This document shows, one piece after another, positions 32,193 to 40,071 of a stretch of DNA of 64,000 bases. How positions within the stretch are numbered: position 1 is the first letter of the stretch; every line of letters starts with the position of its first letter. The DNA lies in the NCBI RefSeq assembly GCF_022230925.1, contig NZ_JAKKFH010000022.1, forward strand, positions 53,236-117,235. The letters are read 5' to 3'. The DNA is from Micromonospora alfalfae. Lineage in GTDB: Bacteria; Actinomycetota; Actinomycetes; Mycobacteriales; Micromonosporaceae. Under the pieces are notes generated by a model that was not told the origin of the DNA, made no database searches, and saw only the letters and a list, made by a program, of their open reading frames with translations. The position numbers and the translations under genes were made by a program.

Positions 32193-33072
32193 CAAGCGTC
32201 CGCGTCGCCGTAGGGCTCCCGCGCCGGCACCCGTCGCCTGGTGGAAACGCCCCGTCACCTGGCTGCTGACGATCGTGGTCGGTGCCGTCGGCGCCTGGCT
32301 CGGTGCCGTTCTCCTCGGCATGTTCAACCAGTGGAAGCCCGCGAACGAGCTGGCCGAGGAGCTGGCCGGCCGGGGGCCACTCGTCGTCCTGGACGTCAAG
32401 CACGTCCCCTACCCGGACGAGGGTGCGCTCGACTACGTCTACCCCGCCGGCGCCGACCTGGCTCGTCTGGACGCCGACCGGCCGGCCGATCCGACCGTCG
32501 AGGCCGGCGCGGTCGACATCGGACGGAGCACCTGGGAGATCACCCTCGTCGGCACCCGGGACGAGGCAGTGGAGGCCGTCGACCTCCGGCCCGTCCTCGT
32601 CGAACCCTGCCGCCCCCCGCTCACCGGGGTCCGGGATCCCAACGAATCCCAGGGCGCCTCCGAGAAGCTCGTCCTGGTGACACACGTGGATCAAGCGAAT
32701 CCCCGGATGCTCATCGAGGATCCGGGTGGCGAGGATGCCGGTGCCCCGTTCTTCGCCACGAACAAGATCACCTTGCCCAGGGGGGAGAAGAACGTCATCC
32801 AGGTACGAGCCCTCAGCGCCAAGCAGCACTGCCGATGGCGACTGGAGCTGGACTACCTCGCCGACGGACGACGTCAGACGATGGTGGTGTCGGCGCCCGG
32901 CGACAAGCCGTTCGAGGTGACCGGGCGCGCGGACGACGCGGCCTACGCCTCGATCTACCTCAACCCGCTCAACGGCTGTCGGGCCAAGGACGGCAGCACT
33001 ACCGACCGGCTGCGCATCACCGGTGCCGAGTACGCGCAGATGGTGCGCGACAAGCGCACCTGCCCCTACTGA
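32179..33072 (+). CDS. Hypothetical single-pass membrane protein
   Basis: A 297-residue protein. A very basic N-terminus (NKRPRRRRAPAP) precedes one membrane helix (about 26-49, VTWLLTIVVGAVGAWLGAVLLG) and a large extracytoplasmic domain with cysteines (EPCRPP, KQHCRWRLE, NGCRAK, RTCPY) likely to pair. YTLD-like strands such as WEITLVGTRDEAVEAVDLRPVLVEPC look like an immunoglobulin-type or jelly-roll fold. It overlaps the preceding membrane-protein gene and should act with it. Function unknown. Confidence 0.78.
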   Translation: MSPRNKRPRRRRAPAPAPVAWWKRPVTWLLTIVVGAVGAWLGAVLLGMFNQWKPANELAEELAGRGPLVVLDVKHVPYPDEGALDYVYPAGADLARLDADRPADPTVEAGAVDIGRSTWEITLVGTRDEAVEAVDLRPVLVEPCRPPLTGVRDPNESQGASEKLVLVTHVDQANPRMLIEDPGGEDAGAPFFATNKITLPRGEKNVIQVRALSAKQHCRWRLELDYLADGRRQTMVVSAPGDKPFEVTGRADDAAYASIYLNPLNGCRAKDGSTTDRLRITGAEYAQMVRDKRTCPY

Positions 33073-33112
33073 CGGTCGGCGCTCCTGCCCGCGACCGCCA
33101 CCGAGGTCAGGG

Positions 33113-33742
33113 TCACCGACACCCACGGAAACCGCCACCACCGTCCCGGTCGGCTCCTGATGCCATCGAGGTCACCAACCGCGCGTGCCGGTGCATGTCG
33201 TGCCAACCGTCGGCGTGACGCACCGACCCGCGCGCCACGCCCTCCTCGGTGAACCCGGTGCGCGCGGCCACCCGGCAGGACGCCGCGTTGCCGGTCGAGT
33301 GCTCCAGCGCCAGCCGGTGAAACCCGCCGCTGGTGAAGGCCCACCGGGTCATGGCGAGCAGCGCCCCGGTGGCGATGCCCCGACCGCGCGCGGCGGGCAC
33401 CACCCAGTACGACACCTGCGCCGACGCCTCGGTCAGCAGCACGTCGCGCAACCCCACCTGACCGACGGGCCGGTCGTCGGCGTCGACGACCGCCCAACTG
33501 GCGGCGCTCTCGTCGCGCCAAGGGCCGGCCCACTGCGCTGTCCACGATCGCGCCTCGTCGTCGCTGTCGATGCGGCGCACGTGCCATCGCTGGATCACCG
33601 GACAGTCGAAGGCAGCCCGGACGGCCGGAGCGTCGTGGTCACGCCACGGCCGCAGCGCCAGGCCGGGGCGTACCGGAAGGTGGGGTTGCTCCTGGGCGGC
33701 GAGGCTACCGGCGGGCAGGGCGGGTGCGACGAGCAGCGGCAT
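33113..33742 (-). CDS. GNAT acetyltransferase (RimJ/RimL type)
   Basis: A 209-residue acetyltransferase. The RimJ/L-like core includes LRPWRDHDAPAVRAAF, the acetyl-CoA loop YWVVPAARGRGIATGALLAMTRWAF and LEHSTGNAASCRVAARTGFTEEG. Such enzymes acetylate N-termini of ribosomal proteins or small substrates. The ATG at 33742 gives about 28 extra residues before the domain. A tail of GADRDGGGGFRG is low complexity. It ends 41 bp from the convergent hypothetical membrane-protein gene. Confidence 0.88.
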   Translation of the reverse strand: MPLLVAPALPAGSLAAQEQPHLPVRPGLALRPWRDHDAPAVRAAFDCPVIQRWHVRRIDSDDEARSWTAQWAGPWRDESAASWAVVDADDRPVGQVGLRDVLLTEASAQVSYWVVPAARGRGIATGALLAMTRWAFTSGGFHRLALEHSTGNAASCRVAARTGFTEEGVARGSVRHADGWHDMHRHARLVTSMASGADRDGGGGFRGCR

Positions 33743-33811
33743 TCGCCCATTATCGAGCCGGCGACCTTACTCTCCGGGCGGGCTGCCGGCGAGTTCGGAG
33801 ACCACCCCCGG

Positions 33812-34498
33812 TCAGGGGTTGATCAGTTTCCAGTCGCCTTCGGAGATGACGTCAACGGTGCCATCGACCACCGTGATGGCGGTGTTGTCGTCGATGGCGT
33901 AGGTCGGGACCGGGATTCCGGACGCCCACTTCTGGATGGTGGACAGCTCGGTGTCCTCCATGTCCGGATGGTTGAGGTGGGGGTAGAGCGTGAAATCCAC
34001 CAGCCCCAGCGCCCGGTCGGCGCCCTGCGCCATGTCGCTGCCGTCCGGGACGAACTGACTGTCGAATTCGGCGTCGCAGTTGTACGGGGTGACGGCGATG
34101 CTGCCGGCGCTGACCCCCACATAGACCGTGTCACTGAGCGACGGCAGGAGGTCAGCCAGGCCCGACTGGCGCAGCCAGTGGGTCAGGTACAGCACATCGC
34201 CGCCCCAGACGAGGAGGGCATCGGCCTCCCGGACCGCGGGGACCCAGTTCTCTTCTCGAATGGTCGGCAGCGCGGTGAGCTCCAAGATCCCCAGGGATTT
34301 CCAACCGAGCTGCGTCAGCGGGATCGAGTCATGGCCGTGGATCGCCTTCCAGGCTCTCCCGGCGCCGCCGGGGAAGGGGTAGACAGCGGTGGGGATGAAC
34401 AGGGCCGTGGCCTCGGCGATCGGCTTGCCCAGCAGGTCGGCGAGCGCGTCGGCGATGCTCGGGTTGCAGATGCCCGACGACGTGAGAAGAAACTTCAT
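33812..34498 (-). CDS. Peptidase E-like (S51 family) protein
   Basis: A 228-residue protein of the S51 dipeptidase class, which folds like class I glutamine amidotransferases. GGDVLYL (99-105) and the nucleophile elbow GVSAGS with Ser130 are conserved, and a histidine in HLNHPD is a candidate for the catalytic triad. Peptidase E cleaves Asp-X dipeptides; cyanophycinase is the other main relative. No signal peptide, so it is cytoplasmic. It stands alone with a 323-bp upstream gap. Confidence 0.82.
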   Translation of the reverse strand: MKFLLTSSGICNPSIADALADLLGKPIAEATALFIPTAVYPFPGGAGRAWKAIHGHDSIPLTQLGWKSLGILELTALPTIREENWVPAVREADALLVWGGDVLYLTHWLRQSGLADLLPSLSDTVYVGVSAGSIAVTPYNCDAEFDSQFVPDGSDMAQGADRALGLVDFTLYPHLNHPDMEDTELSTIQKWASGIPVPTYAIDDNTAITVVDGTVDVISEGDWKLINP

Positions 34499-34664
34499 GG
34501 AATCCGCTCTCCTGAAGCCACCGCATGACGGCGATCATGTTGCCCGTCAGATCCAGCGTCCCGGCTCGCTGACGCGAGCGACACATCGCTGGATCATCCG
34601 CTGGCGGCCGTCCAACCGTCAACTGTCTCCGCCCGCACGACGACACCGGTCCCGCTACTCGGTG

Positions 34665-34715
34665 CAGATCTTGGACAGTTTCCGTTAGGACGTAACGGAA
34701 ACTGTCCAAGATCTG
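34665..34715. repeat. Near-perfect 51-bp hairpin repeat, AGATCTTGGACAG type
   Basis: Arms of 23 bp at 34665-34687 and 34693-34715 are exact complements around a 5-nt loop; each contains AGATCTTGGACAGTTTCCG or its complement. It lies in the gene-free gap 34499-34821, upstream of the peptidase E-like gene and downstream of the DinB gene. It could terminate the DinB operon and resembles the other REP-like elements here. Nothing else is seen in the gap. Confidence 0.82.
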
Positions 34716-34821
34716 GTGCCGCTGCCCGACAAACCGCTCGGCCCGGGCTCAGAAGTCACGCACACCCGTTCACGAACGAAGCGCCGAGCAGCGACATCAG
34801 ACCATCGTCGAGCCGACGGTC

Positions 34822-35328
34822 TCACTCGCCGGTCGGGCCGCCCGCGATTTCGGCGACCACGTCGAGGTGGCCCAGGTGGCGGGCGTACTCCTGCACCAGG
34901 TGGAACAGCACCCGCTCCAGCGAAGCCGGGTCCGCGCCGTTCCACCGCGGGCCCGGCGCGCCGACCTCGGCCAGGTCGTGTGCCGTCACCACGGCCGTGG
35001 TGTGCGCGCCCTGCGCCCGCAGCGCCGCCACGAGTTCCGCGCGGGTCTCGTCGGGGGCGACGTACCAGCGGTCGTCGCGGCGGTCGCCCCACGGCTCGGC
35101 GACGTCCCGGCCCTGGAAACCCCACTCGATCCAGCGCAGCTCGACGTGGCGCAGGTGGGTGAGCAGTTCCAGTGGCGTCCACCCGGACGGCAGCCGGCTG
35201 CGCCGCAGTTCCGGCTCGGCCAGCGCCGACACCTTGGCCACGGTGGACTCGCGGAAGTAGTCCAGGTAGCGCAGGAAGACCTCGGTGCGGCTGCCGGCCG
35301 GGTCGGTGGGCTTGGGGAACGAGGTCAT
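34822..35328 (-). CDS. DinB family protein (DUF664 type)
   Basis: A 168-residue four-helix protein. Metal-ligand histidines appear in LTHLRHVELRW and HLVQEYARHLGHLD, the spacing of DinB/DUF664 proteins. Actinomycete relatives include mycothiol-dependent transferases, which fits a mycothiol-producing host. The ATG (35328-35326) overlaps the TGA of the aldo/keto reductase gene in an ATGA junction, so the two are translated together. Substrate unknown. Confidence 0.87.
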   Translation of the reverse strand: MTSFPKPTDPAGSRTEVFLRYLDYFRESTVAKVSALAEPELRRSRLPSGWTPLELLTHLRHVELRWIEWGFQGRDVAEPWGDRRDDRWYVAPDETRAELVAALRAQGAHTTAVVTAHDLAEVGAPGPRWNGADPASLERVLFHLVQEYARHLGHLDVVAEIAGGPTGE

Positions 35329-36356
35329 GACCCGGCCGGCAGGTCACGGGCGCGCTGGCGCACCCCGGCCGCGCCGTACGGGTAGTCGCCCACCAGCGGG
35401 GCGCTCGCCTCGTCCAGCAGCCGCATCTGATCGGCGTCGAGGACCAGGTCGGCGGCGGTCAGGTTGTCGTCGAGCTGCTCGGTGGTCCGCGCGCCGAGGA
35501 TCACCGAGGTGACCGCCGGCCGGGCCGCCAGCCAGGCCAGCGACACCGCCGACATGGACACCTCGCGGTCCCCGGCGATCTGGCGGACCGCGTCGAGCAC
35601 CCGCCAGGTGCGTTCCTCGGCGTTGCGACCCGCGTACGCCTCGACGCCACGCTGCGGGTTCTCGCCGAGCCGGGTCGCGCCGGTGGGCGTGCTGTCGCGC
35701 TGGTACTTGCCGGTCAGCCACCCGCCGCCCAGCGGTGACCAGGGCAGGATGCCGATGCCCTCGTTCTCGCAGACCGGCACCAACTCGAACTCGATCTCCC
35801 GGGCCAGCAGGTTGTACTGGGGTTGCAGGGTCACGATCGGGGTGAGGTTGTGGTGCTGGGTGAGCAGGGCGGCCTTCTGCAACTGCCAGCCGGTGAAGTT
35901 GCTGACCCCCGCGTAGCGGATCTTGCCGGCGCTGACCGCGTCGTCGAAGAACCGCAGCGTCTCGGGCAGCGGGGTCAGCGGATCCCAGGCGTGCGCCTGG
36001 TACAGGTCGATGGCGTCTACGCCGAGCCGGCGCAGGCTGGCGTCCAGGGCGCGGGTGAGGTGCACCCGGGACAGGCCGGCGTCGTTGGTCCCCGGGCCCA
36101 TCGGGAACCGCCCCTTGGTGGCGATCACCAGGCGGTCACGCAGGTCGGGTCGGCTGCGCAGCCAGCGCCCGATGATGTCCTCGGAGACACCTGTGGAGTA
36201 GACGTCGGCGGTGTCGATGAAGGTGCCGCCAGCCTCGACGAACCGGTCCAGTTGGGCGAAGCTGCCGGCCTCGTCGGTCTCCGCGCCGAAGGTCATCGTG
36301 CCCAGACACAGGGTGGACACCAGGGTGCCGGTGTTGCCCAGAGTGCGATAGCGCAT
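35325..36356 (-). CDS. Aldo/keto reductase
   Basis: A 343-residue NADPH-dependent AKR barrel enzyme. GTFIDTADVYSTGVSEDIIGRWL carries the catalytic Asp and Tyr, ATKGRFPMG the Lys, and IDLYQAHAWDPLTPLPETL the His. The C-terminal VILGARTTEQLDDNLTAADL binds the cofactor phosphate. A GGACG-type ribosome site (AAAGGAC) sits 5 nt upstream of the ATG. It is first in an operon with the DinB gene. The substrate is probably a small aldehyde or ketone. Confidence 0.94.
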   Translation of the reverse strand: MRYRTLGNTGTLVSTLCLGTMTFGAETDEAGSFAQLDRFVEAGGTFIDTADVYSTGVSEDIIGRWLRSRPDLRDRLVIATKGRFPMGPGTNDAGLSRVHLTRALDASLRRLGVDAIDLYQAHAWDPLTPLPETLRFFDDAVSAGKIRYAGVSNFTGWQLQKAALLTQHHNLTPIVTLQPQYNLLAREIEFELVPVCENEGIGILPWSPLGGGWLTGKYQRDSTPTGATRLGENPQRGVEAYAGRNAEERTWRVLDAVRQIAGDREVSMSAVSLAWLAARPAVTSVILGARTTEQLDDNLTAADLVLDADQMRLLDEASAPLVGDYPYGAAGVRQRARDLPAGS

Positions 36357-36479
36357 ATCGTCCTTTCGGTCCGAGTGACAAAGCTGATCTTCGCACCCGC
36401 CTCGACCACCTGCATTCGGGACCGTGCCGAACGCTGGTAGGGGCACCCACGCGGCCGCCGCGAGGGTCATCATGAGCGG

Positions 36480-38033
36480 GTGAGCGAGCCCGCGATCGAT
36501 ATCGACCGACCTGAGCGGCCGACCCAGTCGCCGCCGTCGGGGCGACCGCCGCAGCCCGGCGTTCGTACCCGTGGCCCATGGCTGGTGGCCGCCGCCACCA
36601 CCGTGACGCTGCTACTGCTCGCGGGCCGTTACGGCTATCACCGGGACGAGCTGTACTTCCTGCTCGCCGGTCGGCACCTCGACTGGGGCTACGTCGATCA
36701 GGGGCCCCTGGTCCCGGTGCTGGCCCGGCTGCTCGACACGATCGCCCCGGGCAACCTGGTGGTGCTGCGTACCCCGTCGGCGGTGCTGGCCGGCGGCGCG
36801 GTGCTGCTGGTCGCCGCCATCTCCCGCGAGCTGGGCGCCGGCTGGGGCGGGCAGCTCTTCGCGGCGGTGCTCGCCGCGCTCTCCGGGATCGTGCTCGCCA
36901 GTGGTCACCTGCTCAGCACCACCACCGTCGACCTGCTGGTCTGGTTGGTGGCGGCGTGGTGTGCGGTGCGGTTGCTGCGCACCGGTGACAGCCGCTGGGC
37001 TCTGGGCATCGGGCTGGCGCTCGGTGTGGGCATGCTCAGCAAGCTGCTGCCGGCGCTGCTGGCCGTCGGTCTGGTCGCCGGGGTGCTCGTCGCCGGGCCA
37101 CGCCGGCTGCTGCGCGACAGGTGGGTGCTCGCCGCCGCCGGGATCACCGTGCTGCTGGCCGCACCGAACTTGATCTGGCAGGCGTCGCACGGCTTTCCGC
37201 AGCTCGGTGTGGCCGCGTCCATCTCCGACGGTGACAGCTCCTACAGTGGTCGGCTCGACGCGCTGACCCTCCAGTTCGTCATCATCAGCCCGTACGCCGT
37301 ACCGATCTGGATCGCGGGCCTCGTCGCGCTGCTACGTCGACCGGCGTGGCGCGCCTACCGGGCGGTGGGCTGGGCCTGGCTGGTGGTGGTCGGCATCGTG
37401 CTGATCGCCGGCGGCAAGGGTTACTACGACGCGCCACTGTTGCTGGTCCTCACCGCCGCCGGGGCGCTGGTCGCCGTGGCGTGGGCCTCGCGCGGGTCGC
37501 TCTGGTGGCGTCGGGGGCTGCTCACGCTGGGCGTGGTGCCGTTCCTGCTGCCCAACGTCGTGCTGCTGCTGCCGGTGCTGCCGGCCGACCGGTTGCCCGG
37601 TTTCGTGGTCGACGTCAACTACGACGCTGGCGAGACGATCGGTTGGCCGGAGTTCGCCGACTCCCTCGCCGCCGTCCATCGGGGACTGCCGCCGCAGGAT
37701 CGTTCGCGGGCGGTCGTTCTCACCGGCAACTACGGCGAGGCCGGCGCTGTGGCCCGCTACGGGCCGGCCCGTGGTCTGCCGCGGGCGTACTCCGGGCACA
37801 ACAGCATGGTCGACTTCGGTCGGCCGCCCGCCGACGCGGACGTGGTCATCGCCGTCGGCTGGGAGCGCCCCGACCAGCTCAACACCTGGTTCGAGCAGTG
37901 CGCCCTCGCCGGGCGGGTGGACCAGCGGGTCGAGGTGGAGAACGACGAGAACGGCGGCCCGATCCACGTGTGCCGGGGGCTGCGGCGTCCGTGGGCCCAG
38001 ATCTGGGACACCGAGGTACGCCACACCGGCTGA
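36480..38033 (+). CDS. Glycosyltransferase family 39-like membrane protein
   Basis: A 517-residue protein with ten or more membrane helices and a proline-rich 30-residue cytoplasmic start. RYGYHRDELYFLLAGRHLDWGYVDQGPLVP contains the acidic DE catalytic site of ArnT/PMT-type transferases that use polyprenyl-phosphate sugars. The soluble C-terminal domain (FVVDVNYDAGETIGWPEF) faces outward. It would glycosylate a cell-surface acceptor. The GTG at 36480 is the first plausible start. It is convergent with the Rrf2 gene. Confidence 0.87.
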   Translation: MSEPAIDIDRPERPTQSPPSGRPPQPGVRTRGPWLVAAATTVTLLLLAGRYGYHRDELYFLLAGRHLDWGYVDQGPLVPVLARLLDTIAPGNLVVLRTPSAVLAGGAVLLVAAISRELGAGWGGQLFAAVLAALSGIVLASGHLLSTTTVDLLVWLVAAWCAVRLLRTGDSRWALGIGLALGVGMLSKLLPALLAVGLVAGVLVAGPRRLLRDRWVLAAAGITVLLAAPNLIWQASHGFPQLGVAASISDGDSSYSGRLDALTLQFVIISPYAVPIWIAGLVALLRRPAWRAYRAVGWAWLVVVGIVLIAGGKGYYDAPLLLVLTAAGALVAVAWASRGSLWWRRGLLTLGVVPFLLPNVVLLLPVLPADRLPGFVVDVNYDAGETIGWPEFADSLAAVHRGLPPQDRSRAVVLTGNYGEAGAVARYGPARGLPRAYSGHNSMVDFGRPPADADVVIAVGWERPDQLNTWFEQCALAGRVDQRVEVENDENGGPIHVCRGLRRPWAQIWDTEVRHTG

Positions 38034-38066
38034 CAGCGCACCACCGGCTTGGCTGGTCAGCCAGTG

Positions 38067-38549
38067 TCAGCTGGCCCCGCCGGTCAGCCATGCCTGGATG
38101 CCGACCAGGGCTTCGGGGCCGGAGGTGGCGTCGACGTCGCGGGCGAGATCGGCGATCGTGACCGCGGCGAGCGCCTGGCGCCACGCGTCCTCGGCCGCCC
38201 ACATGGCGCGGGCCACCGGGCACGGCGTGGCGCAGGCGTCGGCCGGCGTCGCGAACGGGCCGCGCTGGCGGATCTCGGTGCAGACGAAGGTCGGGCCGGG
38301 TCCGTCGACGGCCCGGACCACGTCGAGCAGGGTGATGCTCTCCGGCGCGCGGGTCAGTACGTAGCCGCCCGACTTGCCCTGCACCGAGTGGATCAGGCCG
38401 GCGCGGGCGAGCGCCTGGAGCTGCTTGGCGAGGTAGCTGCTGGAGACGTCGTGCAGTTCCGCGAGCTTGGCCGCCGGAACGGGCGTGTGGCTGGCGGTGA
38501 GCACAACGCAGCAGTGCAGCGCCCACTCGACCCCGCCGGACATCTTCAT
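38067..38549 (-). CDS. Rrf2 family regulator, RsrR-like
   Basis: A 160-residue Rrf2 winged-helix protein (SSSYLAKQLQALARAGLIHSVQGKSGGYVLTRAPESI). Candidate iron-sulphur ligands are present: Glu8 and His12 in the first helix (GGVEWALHCC) and cysteines 90, 106 and 110 (FVCTEIRQ, DACATPCPVA). In Streptomyces RsrR, a [2Fe-2S] cluster is reported with Glu, His and Cys ligation and the divergent gene encodes an NmrA-type NAD(P)-binding protein; both features recur here. It probably senses redox state. Two dyads at 38572-38622 lie between it and its target. Confidence 0.88.
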   Translation of the reverse strand: MKMSGGVEWALHCCVVLTASHTPVPAAKLAELHDVSSSYLAKQLQALARAGLIHSVQGKSGGYVLTRAPESITLLDVVRAVDGPGPTFVCTEIRQRGPFATPADACATPCPVARAMWAAEDAWRQALAAVTIADLARDVDATSGPEALVGIQAWLTGGAS

Positions 38550-38571
38550 GACGTCACCCTAGTCACCCCGT

Positions 38572-38622
38572 TACTCGGACTCATTGTGTCCGAGTATAGT
38601 TCTCGGACAAGAGATGTCCGAG
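38572..38622. promoter_or_regulatory. Two CTCGGAC-N7-GTCCGAG operators
   Basis: Site one spans 38572-38596 with 9-bp arms TACTCGGAC/GTCCGAGTA and a 7-nt spacer, 25 bp in all. Site two spans 38602-38622 with 7-bp arms of the same core. They repeat every 28 bp between the divergent Rrf2 and NmrA-like genes and are the expected binding sites of the Rrf2 protein. Confidence 0.85.
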
Positions 38623-38673
38623 TATCGGCTGAACCTCAGCGGTCGGACCACACTCACGGGAAGGTGCACAGGC

Positions 38674-39414
38674 ATGAAGATCGCCGTACTGGGCGGGACC
38701 GGCCTCATCGGGTCGCAGGTCGTCAAGATCCTGAAGGCCGCGGGGCACGAGGCGGTGCCGCTCTCGCCGTCCACCGGGGTGGACCTGCTCACCGGGCAGG
38801 GCCTGTCCGACGGGCTCGCAGGCGCCCAGGTCGTCGTCAACCTGACGAACTCGCCGACCTTCGACGAGGCCTCGCCCGCCTTCTTCCAGACGACCATGGA
38901 CAACCTGCTGGCCGCCGCCGCTCACGCCGGCGTCGGCCACGCGGTGATCCTCTCCATCGTCGGCGTCGACCAGGTGTCCGACCTGGACTACTACCGCGCC
39001 AAGAGCCTCCAGGAGGAGATCCTCACGGCCGGTCCGATTCCGTACTCGATCGTCCGCGCCACCCAGTTCTTCGAGTTCGTCGAGTCGATCCTGTCCTGGA
39101 CGGCTGACGACACCACAGTCCGCCTGCCCAGCACGCCGGTGCAGCCGATGGCCGCCGCCGACGTGGCGCAGGCCGTCGCCGAGGTCAGCATGGGCGCGCC
39201 GCTGCGGGGCATCCGCAACGTCGCCGGGCCCGACGTCTTCGCCCTCGACGAGCTGGGGCGGATCACGCTCGCCGCCCGCGGTGACCAGCGCACCGTCACC
39301 ACCGACAACACCGCCGGCATGTTCGCCGCCATGTCCGGCGATGTCCTCATCGCAGGCGACGACGCCGTCATCGCGCCCACCGCCTACCGGGAGTGGCTCG
39401 GCCGCCAGGTCTGA
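38674..39414 (+). CDS. NmrA-like NAD(P)-binding protein
   Basis: A 246-residue atypical SDR. The Rossmann motif is GGTGLIGS (8-15), and VILSIVGVDQVSDLDYYRAKSLQEEIL has the YxxAK pattern. VRATQFFEF and QPMAAADVAQAVAEV are typical of NmrA/HSCARG proteins that sense the NAD(P) redox state rather than catalyse. It is divergent from an Rrf2 regulator and preceded by two dyads, so it is probably that regulator's main target. An AAGG site precedes the ATG. Confidence 0.9.
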   Translation: MKIAVLGGTGLIGSQVVKILKAAGHEAVPLSPSTGVDLLTGQGLSDGLAGAQVVVNLTNSPTFDEASPAFFQTTMDNLLAAAAHAGVGHAVILSIVGVDQVSDLDYYRAKSLQEEILTAGPIPYSIVRATQFFEFVESILSWTADDTTVRLPSTPVQPMAAADVAQAVAEVSMGAPLRGIRNVAGPDVFALDELGRITLAARGDQRTVTTDNTAGMFAAMSGDVLIAGDDAVIAPTAYREWLGRQV

Positions 39415-39430
39415 ACAGGCACACACCCCG

Positions 39431-39466
39431 CGTCTCGCGGCGGCGATCGACCGCCGCCGCGACGCG
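39431..39466. terminator. GC-rich hairpin between convergent genes
   Basis: CGCGGCGGCG (39436-39445) pairs with CGCCGCCGCG (39452-39461) around a 6-nt loop, with a few further pairs outside. It sits between the NmrA-like stop and the end of the convergent acetyltransferase gene and probably terminates one or both. Confidence 0.7.
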
Positions 39467-39486
39467 CGGATACGGGGCAAGGCCGA

Positions 39487-40071
39487 TTACCGGCGTATCC
39501 CACCCTGTGACGTGCCAGTCGCGGCCCGCCACTCGTGCGCGAGGATCGCGAAGACGAGCCGGTCGGCCCACTCCCCCCGGAACAGGTAACTCTCGACATG
39601 GCGGGCCTCCTGCCGCATGCCGAGTCGCGCCATCATTCGGGCCGACGCGGCGTTGCGGGCGTGGCACCGACCGTAGACCCGGTGCAGCCCGAACTCGGTA
39701 AACCCCCAGGCCAGCAACGCTGTGGCGGCCTCCGTGGCCAACCCGCGACCGCCGTGGTCGGGGTGGAAGACGAACCCGAGTTCGGCGGTACGGTCGAGCT
39801 GGCTGCGCCACACCAGCTCCACGAGTCCGATCACCCCGGCGTCGGTGACCGCGGCCACCGTCAGGCAGTCACCCTCCGCGCGCCACGCGTCCTCGCCCGC
39901 CATGGCGAGCACCGACGCCAGGGACTGTTCACGGGTACGCGGCTCCGCCCCGAGCATCCAGCGCACCACGTCGGGTCGGCGCTGAAACGCGTACACGTCG
40001 TCGAGGTCGTCGACCGTGACCGGGCGCAGGACGAGCCGTGCGGTGCGGATCGGGTAGGTCGGCTGGAACAT
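39487..40071 (-). CDS. GNAT acetyltransferase (RimJ/RimL type)
   Basis: A 194-residue acetyltransferase. It has IRTARLVLRPVTVDDLDDVYAFQRRPDVVRWML, the CoA loop VFHPDHGGRGLATEAATALLAWGF and HARNAASARMMARLGMRQEAR. Its ATG shares a base with the TGA of the upstream MFS gene (TGATG), so the two are translationally coupled. The pairing of an exporter with an acetyltransferase suggests a detoxification pair, which is inference. Confidence 0.9.
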   Translation of the reverse strand: MFQPTYPIRTARLVLRPVTVDDLDDVYAFQRRPDVVRWMLGAEPRTREQSLASVLAMAGEDAWRAEGDCLTVAAVTDAGVIGLVELVWRSQLDRTAELGFVFHPDHGGRGLATEAATALLAWGFTEFGLHRVYGRCHARNAASARMMARLGMRQEARHVESYLFRGEWADRLVFAILAHEWRAATGTSQGGIRR

